Source of the DNA: Paracoccus sp. (in: a-proteobacteria)
GTDB taxonomy: Bacteria > Pseudomonadota > Alphaproteobacteria > Rhodobacterales > Rhodobacteraceae
Length of the DNA stretch: 64,000 bases
Direction: 5' to 3'
Assembly: GCF_030538755.1 (NCBI RefSeq)
Contig: NZ_JAUNTJ010000006.1
Location: 1-64,000 of the forward strand
The first letter of the stretch is position 1. Every line of letters begins with the position of its first letter. Position numbers and translations under genes: made by a program. Positions 26,929-36,495 of the stretch are shown here, in pieces. The notes under the pieces are model-generated. The model was not told the origin of the DNA. It ran no database searches and saw only the letters and a list, made by a program, of their open reading frames with translations.

Positions 26929-29574
26929 ATGGCAAGCTGGCAGGCCAAGGGCCGCGATCCGCTGTTCGATCAGACCACGCAGGCGGCACTGGAACGCCGG
27001 GGCAAGGAATTGCTGGGCGCGGGGCTGATCGTGCTGGGCGTGATGATTGCGCTGATGTTGGCAAGCTGGTCGGCGGATGATCCCAGCTTTTTGTCGGCCA
27101 CCGATGCGGCGGCGCAGAACTGGCTGGGCACCATCGGGGCCTATATCGCCTCGCCCCTGATGATGATCGCGGGCTATGGGTCGTGGCTGCTGGTGGTCGG
27201 AGCCGTGGTCTGGGGGCTGCGGCTGATCCTGCACAGGGGCGAAGAACGGATCATGCGCGGCATTTTCCTGCCGATCGCGGTGGCGCTGTGGTCGGTCTAT
27301 GCCACCTCGCTGGTGCCCCCGGCGGATTGGGTGCAGAACTACGGCCTTGGCGGGCATTTCGGCGATATGGTGATGGCGGCGCTGCTGAACCTGCTGCCGT
27401 TTTCGCCCTATGCCGGGATCAAGATCCTTGCCCTGCTGGTGGCCATCGGGGCGGCGGGCTTTACCGCCTTTGTGCTGGGCTTCGACGCCGCCGAGCTGCG
27501 GGCGCTGTGGCGGCGCTTTGTCATCGGGCTGCTGACGGCCTATGACGGCGCGATGCGGCTGGCCGGGCGCGGGGCCGTGGCCTCGGTCACGATGGCGGAA
27601 CGGCTGCGCGAACGCCGCGCGGCGCGGACCGCCGCTGCTGCCGCCGTGGCCGATGCCCCCACTGCCGTGGCCGCACCGGGCATCTTTGCCCGCCGCAAGC
27701 CGCAGCCGCTGGACGAGGCGGACGATCTGACCACCGCCGATCTGCCCGAACCCGAACTGATTGACCGCCAGTCCGACTGGGACGGCGAGGCCCCCTCGCA
27801 GGACGAGGTAAGCCACCGCATTTCCGACGCGATCCGCAACCGCTCGGGGGCGGGGTCGGTGCTGGCCGCCGTGGCCGCGCGCCTGTCGCGCGATGGCGGC
27901 GCCAAGGTCGCACAGGATGACGCCGCGCCGGTCGTGGAACCGGCCGAACCCGCCCCCTTTGGTGCCGAAACGCCGCGCACCGTGGTGCCACCCGCGCGCA
28001 AGGCCGCGCCCTCGAAACAGGCGCAGGCCGAGGCACAGCCGCAACTGCGCTTTGCCGAGGAAAACAGCGCCTATGAACGCCCGCCGCTGGCCCTGCTGAC
28101 CGATGCCCGCCCCGGCGACCGCCATCAGATGTCGCAAGAGGCGCTGATGGAAAACGCCCGTATGCTCGAGGCGGTGCTGGATGATTACGGCGTCAAGGGC
28201 CAGATCACCGAGGTGCGCCCCGGCCCGGTCGTGACCCTGTATGAGCTGGAACCCGCGCCGGGGCTGAAGGCCAGCCGTGTCATCGGTCTGGCCGATGACA
28301 TCGCGCGCAGCATGTCGGCGCTGTCGGCGCGCGTCAGCACCGTGCCGGGCCGCACCGTCATCGGCATCGAACTGCCCAATGCGCGGCGCGAAAAGGTGGT
28401 GCTGCGCGAAATCCTGTCGGCGCGCGCCTATGGCGACGGCACGCATCCGCTGCCGCTGGCACTTGGCAAGGACATCGGCGGCGATCCGGTGGTGGCCAAT
28501 CTGGCCAAGATGCCGCACCTGCTGATCGCCGGGACCACGGGTTCGGGGAAATCGGTGGCGATCAACACCATGATCCTGTCGCTGCTGTATAAGCTGACGC
28601 CCGACGAATGCCGGATGATTATGATCGACCCCAAGATGCTGGAACTGTCGGTCTATGACGGCATTCCGCATCTGCTGTCCCCGGTCGTGACCGATCCGAA
28701 AAAGGCCGTCGTGGCCCTGAAATGGGTCGTGTCGGAAATGGAGGAACGCTATCGCAAGATGTCCAAGATGGGCGTGCGCAATATCGAGGGCTATAACGGC
28801 CGCGTCCGCGAGGCCTTGGCCAAGAACGAGATGTTCCGCCGCACCGTCCAGACCGGCTTTGACGAAGACACCGGCGAGCCGATCTTTGAAACCGAGGAAT
28901 TCCTGCCCGAAACCTTCCCCTATATCGTCGTCGTCGTGGACGAGATGGCCGATCTGATGATGGTCGCGGGCAAGGAAATCGAGGCGTGTATTCAACGCCT
29001 TGCGCAGATGGCGCGGGCCTCGGGGATTCACCTGATCATGGCAACGCAGCGGCCTTCGGTCGATGTTATCACCGGCACGATCAAGGCGAACTTCCCCACC
29101 CGGATCAGCTTTCAGGTTACGTCGAAAATCGACTCGCGCACGATTCTGGGCGAACAGGGGGCCGAACAACTGCTGGGGCAGGGCGACATGCTGTATATGG
29201 GCAACGGCGCGCGCATCGCCCGTATCCACGGCCCCTTCGTCAGCGATGAAGAGGTTGAAGAGGTCGTCAACCACCTGAAATCCTTTGGCCCGCCCAGCTA
29301 TCAGTCGGGCGTCGTCGAAGGCCCCGAGGATGACCGCGCCGACGAAATCGACGCCGTTCTGGGCCTTGGCACCGACAATTCCGACGAGGCGCTTTACGAT
29401 CAGGCGGTGATGATCGTCGCCCGCGACCGCAAATGTTCCACCAGCTATCTGCAACGCAAACTGTCCATCGGCTATCAAAAAGCCGCGCGTCTGGTCGATC
29501 AGCTGGAAGAACAGGGCGTCGTCTCGGCCAGCAACCACGTCGGCAAACGCGAAGTGCTGGTGCCCGAGGTGTAA
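26929..29574 (+). CDS. ftsK: DNA translocase FtsK
   Basis: A protein of 881 aa. The N-terminal ~200 residues hold four membrane helices that anchor it at the septum. A charged, Ala/Pro-rich linker (about 200-390) follows. The motor has Walker [14 protein letters not shown] at about residue 535 and Walker [14 protein letters not shown]. The C-terminal winged-helix gamma domain ([20 protein letters not shown] in part) reads KOPS-type DNA signs and activates XerCD. It starts 2 nt after the aminotransferase gene. The lolA gene often found after ftsK in relatives is not here. Confidence 0.97.
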   Translation: MASWQAKGRDPLFDQTTQAALERRGKELLGAGLIVLGVMIALMLASWSADDPSFLSATDAAAQNWLGTIGAYIASPLMMIAGYGSWLLVVGAVVWGLRLILHRGEERIMRGIFLPIAVALWSVYATSLVPPADWVQNYGLGGHFGDMVMAALLNLLPFSPYAGIKILALLVAIGAAGFTAFVLGFDAAELRALWRRFVIGLLTAYDGAMRLAGRGAVASVTMAERLRERRAARTAAAAAVADAPTAVAAPGIFARRKPQPLDEADDLTTADLPEPELIDRQSDWDGEAPSQDEVSHRISDAIRNRSGAGSVLAAVAARLSRDGGAKVAQDDAAPVVEPAEPAPFGAETPRTVVPPARKAAPSKQAQAEAQPQLRFAEENSAYERPPLALLTDARPGDRHQMSQEALMENARMLEAVLDDYGVKGQITEVRPGPVVTLYELEPAPGLKASRVIGLADDIARSMSALSARVSTVPGRTVIGIELPNARREKVVLREILSARAYGDGTHPLPLALGKDIGGDPVVANLAKMPHLLIAGTTGSGKSVAINTMILSLLYKLTPDECRMIMIDPKMLELSVYDGIPHLLSPVVTDPKKAVVALKWVVSEMEERYRKMSKMGVRNIEGYNGRVREALAKNEMFRRTVQTGFDEDTGEPIFETEEFLPETFPYIVVVVDEMADLMMVAGKEIEACIQRLAQMARASGIHLIMATQRPSVDVITGTIKANFPTRISFQVTSKIDSRTILGEQGAEQLLGQGDMLYMGNGARIARIHGPFVSDEEVEEVVNHLKSFGPPSYQSGVVEGPEDDRADEIDAVLGLGTDNSDEALYDQAVMIVARDRKCSTSYLQRKLSIGYQKAARLVDQLEEQGVVSASNHVGKREVLVPEV

Positions 29575-29643
29575 GGGCGTTCACGGTTTGTTAAACCAAC
29601 GCTGCTATGGGTGACGCAGACCCATGGCAGCGAGGTAAGTTTG

Positions 29644-29797
29644 ATGAAGCCGCAGACCATTCCGCATCAGTTGAATGCGGCTTTGGGGCCACTGTGCCCT
29701 TCCCGGCGACGATGCGGCCTTTCTGGCGGATCGTGCCGCCCGGATTGCGCAAGAGCTTGAGCGGTTGACCGCCCCTCTGACTGCCGCGCGGGGCTGA
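29644..29797 (+). pseudogene. Possible small frameshifted gene
   Basis: An ATG at 29644 with an AGG ribosome-like site starts MKPQTIPHQLNAALGPLCP, and the frame then loses coding character after 29701. In a different frame from 29702 to the TGA at 29795-29797 the sequence reads PGDDAAFLADRAARIAQEL and continues as a plausible amphipathic helix. One frameshift would join both parts into a ~50-aa protein. No family recognised. The 263-nt gap between ftsK and the DUF2268 gene shows nothing else. A sequencing error or chance is possible. Confidence 0.3.
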
Positions 29798-29837
29798 GGT
29801 CTTTTCATGCGCCGTCGGATCGGGCATCACCGCCCAT

Positions 29838-30530
29838 ATGACGACCTTTTATCTGCACCCCCTGAACGCGCATCATGCGCTGACCCCGATCCTGCCCGAG
29901 ATCCGGGCGGGGGCGCGTCATGCGGTGGCGATGGCCTCGGATCTGGTTGCCGTGCCTGATTTCGATCTGGTGGTGCGGGCCGAACCGGGCGGCGGGGCGA
30001 CCGATTGGGGGATGTCCGGCTATGCCCCCGCGCCCGGCCTGGTCGAGATCATGCTGGACCCGGCGCGCTATAATGCGCAGGCGCTGATCCGCACTCTGCT
30101 GCATGAAATGCACCACATCGTGCGTTGGGCGGGGCCGGGCTATGGCCGGTCTTTGGGCGAAACGCTGGTCAGCGAGGGGCTGGCCGGGCATTTCGTCTTG
30201 CAGGTGCTGGGGGGGCAGCCCGACCCGTGGGACCGCACCGTGCCGTCTGCCGGGCTGGCGCGGCGGGCGCAGAACGAATGGTCGCGGCTGGATTTCAGCT
30301 ATGCCGAATGGTTTCAGGGCAAGGCCGGGCTGCGCAAATGGTCCGGCTATGGGTTGGGGCACCGGCTGATCGCCGAATATCTGACGCAGGCCCCCGACGA
30401 TACAGCGGCCTCGCTGGCGCAAACCGGGGCCGATGCCTTTCGCGCCGCCATGCGCCGGCTGGTCACGGCCGAGGGGGCCGCGCCCGATGCCCCGGCCGAC
30501 GCACCCGCCGCCGATCACGCCCAAGGTTGA
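29838..30530 (+). CDS. DUF2268 putative zinc-dependent protease
   Basis: A protein of 230 aa. The metalloprotease motif HEMHH is at residues 89-93, and a likely third ligand is the Glu in SEGLAGHF (residue ~113). The pattern of an Asp-rich N-terminus, a long helix before HExxH and EWFQGKAGLRKWSGYGLGHRL after it fits DUF2268. There is no signal peptide, so it is cytoplasmic. The C-terminus is an Ala/Pro/Asp tail. Substrate unknown. Confidence 0.85.
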   Translation: MTTFYLHPLNAHHALTPILPEIRAGARHAVAMASDLVAVPDFDLVVRAEPGGGATDWGMSGYAPAPGLVEIMLDPARYNAQALIRTLLHEMHHIVRWAGPGYGRSLGETLVSEGLAGHFVLQVLGGQPDPWDRTVPSAGLARRAQNEWSRLDFSYAEWFQGKAGLRKWSGYGLGHRLIAEYLTQAPDDTAASLAQTGADAFRAAMRRLVTAEGAAPDAPADAPAADHAQG

Positions 30531-30586
30531 GCGGCGCAAGCCAATGCAGTAAAAGCGCAGGGTCAGTGTTAAAAGGTTCACCCGTC

Positions 30587-31555
30587 ATGTCCGGCGACCG
30601 GATCGCAATCATCATCGTCAATTACCGCACGCCGCATCTGGTCTGCGATTGTCTGGATTCGCTTGCCGATCCCGCGGCGCGGCTGGATCTGCGGGTCTTT
30701 ATCGGGGATGCCGAATCCGGCGATGGCTCGGTTCAGGCGATCCATGCCCATATCACGCAGCGCGGCTATGATTGGGCCGAATGCGCGCCCATCGGCAAGA
30801 ACGGCGGCTTTGCCTATGGCAATAACGCGATCTATCAGCGGCAGGTCGCCCCGGACGCTTCGTTCGGCTATGTGCATTTCCTGAACCCGGACACGGTGAT
30901 CCGCCCCGGCGCGGTGGACCGGCTGTGGGAATTTCTGCGCGATCACCCCGATGCGGGCATTGCGGGCAGCCAGTTGCTGAACCCCGATGGCAGCCTTGCC
31001 GCATCGGGCTTCCGCTTTCCGGTGCCGTGGCGCGAGTTCTTTCGCGGGCTGTGCTTTGGCCCGGCAGACCGGCTGGTGCCGTCAGGGGTGATCCCGATGC
31101 TGAAACTGCGCGAGACGCAGCAGGTCGATTGGGTGTCGGGGGCCAGCTTTATGGCACGGCGCAGCCTGCTGGATGAGGTCGGGCTGATGGATGACGGCTT
31201 TTTCCTGTATTTCGAGGAAACCGATCTGATGACCCGCGCCCGCCGTGCCGGGCAGCAGGTCTGGTTCGTCGCCGACAGCCTTGTGGTGCATTACGAAGGC
31301 CAGTCCACCGGCCTGCGCCCCGGCGAGCCGCCGCCCGAGGCCAAACCGATATCGCCGATCTGGCTGCAATCGCGCCGCCGCTATCTGCGGCGGCATCACG
31401 GCGCGGCGGGGCTGTGGGCCGGGAATGCGCTGTTTTTGCTGGGCAATACGCTGCACCGCGTGCAGGCCCGCCTGCGCGGCAAGCACCAGCCGCAGCCGCC
31501 GCATCTATGGCGCGATTATCTGGCGCGCGACGGCAATTCGGGCAAGGGCGGCTGA
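30587..31555 (+). CDS. Glycosyltransferase family 2 (rhamnosyltransferase-like)
   Basis: A protein of 322 aa. The GT-A fold starts at IAIIIVNYRTPHLVCDCLDSL; the nucleotide-binding region is GKNGGFAYGNN and the DXD-like site is FLNPDTVI. WVSGASFMARRSLLDEVGLMDDGFFLYFEETDL is the acceptor region shared with N-acetylglucosaminyl-diphospho-prenol rhamnosyltransferase WbbL. The C-terminal 70 residues are basic and may contact the membrane. The ATG at 30587 follows AAAAGG. Its role is in cell-surface polysaccharide; no other polysaccharide gene is nearby. Confidence 0.9.
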   Translation: MSGDRIAIIIVNYRTPHLVCDCLDSLADPAARLDLRVFIGDAESGDGSVQAIHAHITQRGYDWAECAPIGKNGGFAYGNNAIYQRQVAPDASFGYVHFLNPDTVIRPGAVDRLWEFLRDHPDAGIAGSQLLNPDGSLAASGFRFPVPWREFFRGLCFGPADRLVPSGVIPMLKLRETQQVDWVSGASFMARRSLLDEVGLMDDGFFLYFEETDLMTRARRAGQQVWFVADSLVVHYEGQSTGLRPGEPPPEAKPISPIWLQSRRRYLRRHHGAAGLWAGNALFLLGNTLHRVQARLRGKHQPQPPHLWRDYLARDGNSGKGG

Positions 31556-31562
31556 GGGCGGC

Positions 31563-32201
31563 TTATCGCGGCGCGCGCATCGGCTTGCGCTGTGGCGGCG
31601 GCATCGCGCCATAGACCGCGCCCATGACCAGCCCGGCCAGCGCTCCGCCCAGATGTGCCTGCCATGCGACGCTGGGCATCAGCACCGTCAGGATCAGGTT
31701 CAGCCCGATCAGGATCGCGGCGGATCGCATCAGCCCCCCCATCGGCAGCCCGCGCGCCCTGTATCGCACCACGGCAAAGCCAAACAGCGCCCCCGCCAGC
31801 CCGAACACCGCCCCCGAGGCTCCGACCATCGGCCCGCCAATCGGGTGCATCTGCCAAAACAACAGCGCCCCGGCCACCTGCGCAACGGCATAGATCGCCA
31901 GCAGCCGCGCCGTGGACAGCGCCGGGGCCATTTCGCGCACCAGAACCGCCAGTGACAGCATGTTCATCGCCAGATGCGCCAGCCCGGCATGAAGCAAGCC
32001 ATAGCTGACGAACATCGCCAGATCCTGAAACGGATAGACGCCGCGCCCGGTGCCGACGATGGCAGGCCAGAACCCGCCCAGGGCGAACACCAACTGCCGC
32101 ACACCGACCGGCGCACCCAGCAGGGGCGCAAGGCTCAGGGCTGCTTCGATCAGGCAGCACAGGGCGATAATGGCGATAAAGGGGCGGGGGAGGGTTTTCA
32201 T
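31563..32201 (-). CDS. Rhomboid family intramembrane serine protease
   Basis: A protein of 212 aa with about six membrane helices. The catalytic Ser is in VGASGAVFG and the catalytic His in WQAHLGG. HAGLAHLAMNMLSL corresponds to the HxxxN oxyanion region. It cleaves within membrane helices; the substrate is unknown. I chose the start at 32201 (MKTLPRPF); 19 further codons are open upstream but polar. It is convergent with the glycosyltransferase gene, only 7 nt apart. Confidence 0.93.
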   Translation of the reverse strand: MKTLPRPFIAIIALCCLIEAALSLAPLLGAPVGVRQLVFALGGFWPAIVGTGRGVYPFQDLAMFVSYGLLHAGLAHLAMNMLSLAVLVREMAPALSTARLLAIYAVAQVAGALLFWQMHPIGGPMVGASGAVFGLAGALFGFAVVRYRARGLPMGGLMRSAAILIGLNLILTVLMPSVAWQAHLGGALAGLVMGAVYGAMPPPQRKPMRAPR

Positions 32202-32697
32202 GGACACCGTGCGCTTGATCCCTCGAAATAAGCACAGGCCGCGCTGATTGCAACGCAACAGGCGGGATACCGCGCGGCGCGGATGGATGATCCGACATTC
32301 ACCGGCCCGCGAAATCTGAAAGAATAACCCCGTAGTTTACCATCAAGCGTGAATGGCCTCGACCGCCATCACCGCCTTTGACGACCGGGTGCCGGTCAAA
32401 CAACTATCGCCCAAGGGCGCCGCCCTGAACCGCCCCCAAGCAGGCTTCCTGTTTGCCTAAATACGCACCTTGGGGCGCTCCCCCACAACCCGGAACGGCT
32501 TGTCACGGGCAGTCACCCCGCCCGCCAGAACCGGCTTTGCCTTGCCGCCGGGCGAATCGGGGGCTTGTCCGCCGCTTTTCAATAAGGGGCCGGCCGGACA
32601 AGGGCGCTGGACGCGTGGTCCACAGCGGCGCATAGTGCCCCGGATTTGCGCAGATTTCCCGCCGGGCGGGGCTGCCGGGGCCATCAGGGGGAACCAC
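32202..32697. other. Gene-poor 496-nt region between rhomboid and VOC genes
   Basis: Promoter space for the divergent rhomboid and VOC genes. It holds the inverted family B repeat (32444-32467), flanked by CCCAAGGG-type inverted sequences, and AT-richer DNA near 32310-32350. Open frames here lack ribosome sites and recognisable content. I see no tRNA or known small RNA. Confidence 0.6.
32444..32467 (-). repeat. Dispersed 24-bp repeat, family B copy 3 (inverted)
   Basis: Minus-strand copy with TATTTAGGCAAACAGGAAG, one base different (G to A) from the two plus-strand copies at 17836 and 22749. It is followed by CCTTGGGGCG, again able to pair with the repeat's own first half. Confidence 0.78.
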
Positions 32698-33111
32698 ATG
32701 GAAAGCCGCTTTCACCTTGCCTATCACGTCACCGATCTGGATGCGGCGCGGGCGTTTTACGGCGATATTCTGGGCTGTGCCGAGGGGCGCAGCACCGAAA
32801 CATGGGTCGATTTCGACATGGCCGGCCATCAGATCAGCCTGCATCTGGGCCAGCCCTTTGCCACCACCGACACGGGCCGGGTGGGCGATCATCTGGTGCC
32901 GATGCCGCATCTGGGGCTGGTGCTGCGGATGGCCGACTGGCAGGCCATGGCCGACCGCCTGACCGCCGCCGGGGTCGCGTTCGTGATCGCCCCCACCATC
33001 CGTTTTGCCGGCCAACCCGGCGAGCAGGGCACGATGTTCTTTCGCGACCCGTCCGGCAACCCGATCGAGATCAAGGGTTTTGCCGACTGGTCAGGGATGT
33101 TCGCCCGATAA
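32698..33111 (+). CDS. VOC (glyoxalase/dioxygenase fold) family protein
   Basis: A protein of 137 aa. Two beta-alpha-beta-beta-beta modules. His at FHLAYHVTDLDAARAFYGDIL, His in ISLHLGQPF and Glu in FFRDPSGNPIEIKGF are likely metal ligands. It could be a glyoxalase, dioxygenase or antibiotic-binding protein; the closest look is the DUF/VOC enzymes annotated as extradiol dioxygenase-like. GGGGGAACC precedes the ATG at 32698. Confidence 0.88.
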   Translation: MESRFHLAYHVTDLDAARAFYGDILGCAEGRSTETWVDFDMAGHQISLHLGQPFATTDTGRVGDHLVPMPHLGLVLRMADWQAMADRLTAAGVAFVIAPTIRFAGQPGEQGTMFFRDPSGNPIEIKGFADWSGMFAR

Positions 33112-33114
33112 CCG

Positions 33115-33153
33115 GGCGGCGCGGCAGTGGCGGCGCGGCAGTGGCGGCGCGGC
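33115..33153 (+). repeat. 14-bp GC-rich tandem repeat
   Basis: GGCGGCGCGGCAGT occurs twice exactly (33115-33128, 33129-33142) and a third time in part. It lies 4 nt after the VOC stop codon. The following 180 nt to the transglycosylase stop show no further feature. Confidence 0.8.
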
Positions 33154-33337
33154 GGCGGGGGCGTGGCGGACGCCCGGTCAGCCGATGGTTCTGACAGGGG
33201 TGCGGCACAGCGGATTGCGCTTGCCTCCAAAGGGGCAGGCGACCCAAGGGGATAGCCTCAAGGCCGGGAGGCAAGCTGTCGATCAGCAAAGCCGGGCCAG
33301 CCAGACGCCTTGACCGGGCGCGGCCAGCCCCTCGGCC

Positions 33338-33919
33338 TTACCGGCAGTTCGTCAGTTGCGCCTGATACATCGCCGACCGCTGGCTGACATTGCCCGCCAC
33401 GCGCAGCAGCCATGGCTTGTTCATATGCGATCCGCGGGCAAAGCCGCTGCGGCCCTCGTGATAGGCCAGATACTGCCCGCCCGCGTCCCATTTGGAAATG
33501 CCCAGACGGTTGGTGGTGCCGTGCATATACCAGCCCATGAAATCGGTGGCGTCGCGGATATTGTCGCGCCGGGCGCGGCGGTTGCCGGTTTCCTTGACGT
33601 ATTCATCCCAGGTGCCATCCAGCGCCTGACTATAGCCAAAGGCGCTGCTTTGCCGCCCGATGGGGATGACGCCCAATGCGTATTGATGCGGAGTGCGCGC
33701 ATCGCCGATGAATTTCGATTCCTGATGGATCGTGGCCATCTGCACATGCACCGGCACGCCCCAGCGCCGTTCGGTGGCCCGCATCGCGTTCATATAGGCC
33801 GGGCGTTCGCGCACCAGCAGGCACGCATTATCCAGATTGCGGGGCGCGGAATAATTACCGCCGCCACCACCGCATGATGCGACCAGCCCGACAATGGCCA
33901 GTTTCAAAAGCCTGTTCAT
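33338..33919 (-). CDS. Lipoprotein lytic transglycosylase (SLT domain)
   Basis: A protein of 193 aa. Lipoprotein-like signal (MNRLLKLAIVGLVASCGGGGG, lipobox VASC). The SLT fold has the catalytic Glu in IHQESKF, then SSAFGYSQALDGTWDEY (GxxQ block) and a terminal YLAYHEGRSGF. It cleaves peptidoglycan without water, leaving 1,6-anhydro ends. I chose the ATG at 33919 with GAGG five nt upstream; a GTG at 33922 is adjacent. The gene is monocistronic. Confidence 0.88.
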   Translation of the reverse strand: MNRLLKLAIVGLVASCGGGGGNYSAPRNLDNACLLVRERPAYMNAMRATERRWGVPVHVQMATIHQESKFIGDARTPHQYALGVIPIGRQSSAFGYSQALDGTWDEYVKETGNRRARRDNIRDATDFMGWYMHGTTNRLGISKWDAGGQYLAYHEGRSGFARGSHMNKPWLLRVAGNVSQRSAMYQAQLTNCR

Positions 33920-33992
33920 CACTGCCTCGTGTTCTTTTTCCGACGATCATAGGGGAAATCGCGGCATTGTGGAATCACGAAAGGCTCATCGG

Positions 33993-35060
33993 TCACGATT
34001 GGCGGATCAGCGCCACCGTCTTGATGACGGCAAAGCAGTCGCTGCCGGGGCGCAGCTCCAGCGCGGCGGCGGATCGGGCGGTGATTTCGGCCAGCATCCG
34101 CGCCCGGCCCATGGCCAGTTGCACCAGAACCCGGCTGCCCGATTCCGACAGCGCGGCGACGCGGGCGGGCAGCACGTTCAGCGCCGACAGCCCGGCGGGG
34201 GCGGTGCGCGCCAGCATCACCTCATGCGCCAGAATGCGCAGGCGCAGCGTGGTGCCGGGCGCGCCGGGCGGATCGGCCAGCAGGATCGGCCCGGCGGGCG
34301 TGTCCAGCCGGGTCAGCCCGTCCGGCCCCGGCCCGGCGACGGTGGCGGGCAGGATCGCGCCGCCCTCGGCCCCGCCGATGGCGCGGGCGGCGGCGGGATC
34401 AGACAGCGCCTCGGCCAGCGGCCCGGCATGGGCCACGCGCCCGCGCGCCATCACGATCAGCGTATCGGCCAGCCGGGCGATTTCGGCCATCGCGTGGCTG
34501 ACATACAGGATCGGCGGCCCCTCGGCCTGCCGCAGCCGCATCAGAAACGGCAGGATGTCCGCCTTGCGCCCCGGATCGAGCGAGGCCAGCGGCTCGTCCA
34601 GAATCAGCAGATCGGGCGAGGATAACAGCGCGCGGCCGATGGCGACACGCTGATGCTCGCCGCCCGACAGACCGGCGGGGCGGCGGGTCAGCAGCGCGCC
34701 GATGTCCAGCATCTCGATCACGCGGGCGCGGGTGGCGGCATCGGGCGGGGCGGGGGCAAAGCGGGCCGGGTAATCCAGATTGCCCGCGACATTCAGATGC
34801 GGAAACAGCCGTGCATCCTGAAAGACATAGCCGATGCGGCGCCGATGCGGCGGCAGGCCGCGCCCCCCGGCCCACAGATCGCGCCCGTTCAGGCTGATGC
34901 GCCCGGCGTCGGGCGTCATCAGCCCGGCCACGGCATTGACCGTGGTGGTCTTGCCGCAACCCGAAGGGCCATAGATCGCCGTCACCCCGCCCGGCGCGTC
35001 AAAGGCCACGTCCAGCGACAGGCCGGGAAAGGTCTTGCGGAAATCGACCGACAGGCTCAT
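33993..35060 (-). CDS. modC: Molybdate ABC transporter ATP-binding protein ModC
   Basis: A protein of 355 aa. Walker A GPSGCGKTT, signature LSGGEHQRVAIGRAL and Walker B LLILDEPLASLD, with the H-loop in YVSHAMAE. The C-terminal ~125 residues are a Mop/TOBE molybdate-binding domain (LRLRILAHEVMLAR, LNVLPARV). It overlaps modB by 4 nt and is the last gene of the mod operon. Confidence 0.95.
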   Translation of the reverse strand: MSLSVDFRKTFPGLSLDVAFDAPGGVTAIYGPSGCGKTTTVNAVAGLMTPDAGRISLNGRDLWAGGRGLPPHRRRIGYVFQDARLFPHLNVAGNLDYPARFAPAPPDAATRARVIEMLDIGALLTRRPAGLSGGEHQRVAIGRALLSSPDLLILDEPLASLDPGRKADILPFLMRLRQAEGPPILYVSHAMAEIARLADTLIVMARGRVAHAGPLAEALSDPAAARAIGGAEGGAILPATVAGPGPDGLTRLDTPAGPILLADPPGAPGTTLRLRILAHEVMLARTAPAGLSALNVLPARVAALSESGSRVLVQLAMGRARMLAEITARSAAALELRPGSDCFAVIKTVALIRQS

Positions 35061-35746
35061 GCGGTCAGCCTTGCCTGCGCGCGCCGCGCCAGCACCTCGG
35101 ATGCCAGCACGGCCAGAATCGCAATGCCGACCGAGATCCCGACCAGCCGCATCGCCGCGCCCTCGCCGCCCGGCACTTGCAGCAGGGCATAGATGGCCGA
35201 TGGCAGCGTCTGCGTCTGGCCGGGGATATTGGCGACAAAGGTGATGGTCGCGCCGAATTCACCCATGGCCTTGGCAAAGCCCAGTACGGTTCCGGCGATG
35301 ATCGCGGGCAGGATCAGCGGCAGGGTGACGGTGGCGAATACGGCGGGGCGGCTGGCGCCAAGGGTGGAGGCGGCGGCCTCTAGCCGGGGGTCCACCGCTT
35401 CGAACCCCAGCCGGATGGCGCGCACCATCAGCGGAAAGCCCATGACGCCCGCGGCAATCGCCGCGCCGGTCCAGTGAAAGGCGGGCGACATGCCGATGCC
35501 GGCCAGAAAGCTGCCAACCGGCGCATTGCGGCGAAACAGCAGCAGCAGCAGATAGCCGGTGACGACCGGCGGCAGCACCAGCGGCAGATGCAGCGCGGCA
35601 GACAACAGCCCGTGGCCCGGAAAGCGCCGCCGCGCCAGCACCCAGCCCAGACCGATGGCCAGGGGCAGCGCGGCCAGCGTGGCCACCGTCGCCACCCGCA
35701 GCGACAGCAGCACCGCCTGCCATTCCTGCGGGCCGAGCCAGCTCAT
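35057..35746 (-). CDS. modB: Molybdate ABC transporter permease ModB
   Basis: A protein of 229 aa with five or six membrane helices. The EAA loop is EAAASTLGASRPAVFATVTLPLILP in meaning (key residues E-A-A, G, then LP). HLPLVLPPVVTGYLLLLLF is typical of ModB. It overlaps modC and modA by 4 nt each. Confidence 0.95.
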   Translation of the reverse strand: MSWLGPQEWQAVLLSLRVATVATLAALPLAIGLGWVLARRRFPGHGLLSAALHLPLVLPPVVTGYLLLLLFRRNAPVGSFLAGIGMSPAFHWTGAAIAAGVMGFPLMVRAIRLGFEAVDPRLEAAASTLGASRPAVFATVTLPLILPAIIAGTVLGFAKAMGEFGATITFVANIPGQTQTLPSAIYALLQVPGGEGAAMRLVGISVGIAILAVLASEVLARRAQARLTA

Positions 35747-36483
35747 TCCGCCAGCGTGGTAAAGCCGTTTGCGGCAAAGACGGCGCGGGCGGCATCGCCC
35801 GACAGCGCATCCAGAAACTCTGCCGCCGCCGCGTTATCGCTTAGCAGGGCGGCGGGGTAGATGATCGGATCGTGGCTGCCTTGCGGAAAGGTATAGACCA
35901 CCGAAACGGCGGGTTCGGCCACCGCGTCGCTGGCATAGACGATGCCATAGGGGGCCGCCCCCGATGCCACCAGCGCCAAGGCCGCGCGCACATCGTCGGC
36001 CTGCGCGACATGCGGTTCCAGCGCCGCCCATTGCCCCAGAGATTCCAGCGCCTGCTTGCCGTAAACCCCTGCGGGCACGGATTCGACCAGCGCCATGGCC
36101 AGCTTGTCATCGCCCAATGTGTCGGCAAACCCGTCCAGCGAGGTGATCGCCGCGCCCTGCCCATGGGCCACCAGCACCAGATCGTTGCCCAGCAGATCGC
36201 GGCGGCTGTCGCCTGCGATCAGCCCGGCGCTGTCTACCTCGTCCATCCACGGCACAGAGGCCGAGATGAAGATGTCGGCAGGCGCACCCGACACGATCTG
36301 GCGGGCAAGGGCGGACGACCCGCCATAGGAAATGACCGCCGTGCCCGGATGTTCGGCGGCGATCTGATCCAGCGCGGTTTTCAGGCTGGCGGCGGCAAAG
36401 ATGGTGATGTCTTCGGCCTGCGACAGCGCCGGGATCAGGGCGATGGTTGCGGCCAGAATGGCACGGCGGGTCAGGGTTGGCAT
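35743..36483 (-). CDS. modA: Molybdate ABC transporter substrate-binding protein ModA
   Basis: A protein of 246 aa. Signal peptide (RRAILAATIALIPALSQA). The molybdate site residues are visible: FAAASLKTALDQI, YGGSSALARQI and GAPADIFISAS, then GVYGKQALE and ASDAVAEPAV. It binds molybdate or tungstate in the periplasm. AGAGGGG precedes the ATG at 36483. A perfect 7-bp inverted repeat lies just upstream. Confidence 0.95.
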   Translation of the reverse strand: MPTLTRRAILAATIALIPALSQAEDITIFAAASLKTALDQIAAEHPGTAVISYGGSSALARQIVSGAPADIFISASVPWMDEVDSAGLIAGDSRRDLLGNDLVLVAHGQGAAITSLDGFADTLGDDKLAMALVESVPAGVYGKQALESLGQWAALEPHVAQADDVRAALALVASGAAPYGIVYASDAVAEPAVSVVYTFPQGSHDPIIYPAALLSDNAAAAEFLDALSGDAARAVFAANGFTTLAE

Positions 36484-36495
36484 GGCGGCCCCTCT

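Noticed and set aside
30125-30586. N-terminal extension of the glycosyltransferase frame
   Set aside because: It overlaps the DUF2268 gene in another frame; the GT2 fold starts exactly at the ATG at 30587, which has a ribosome site.
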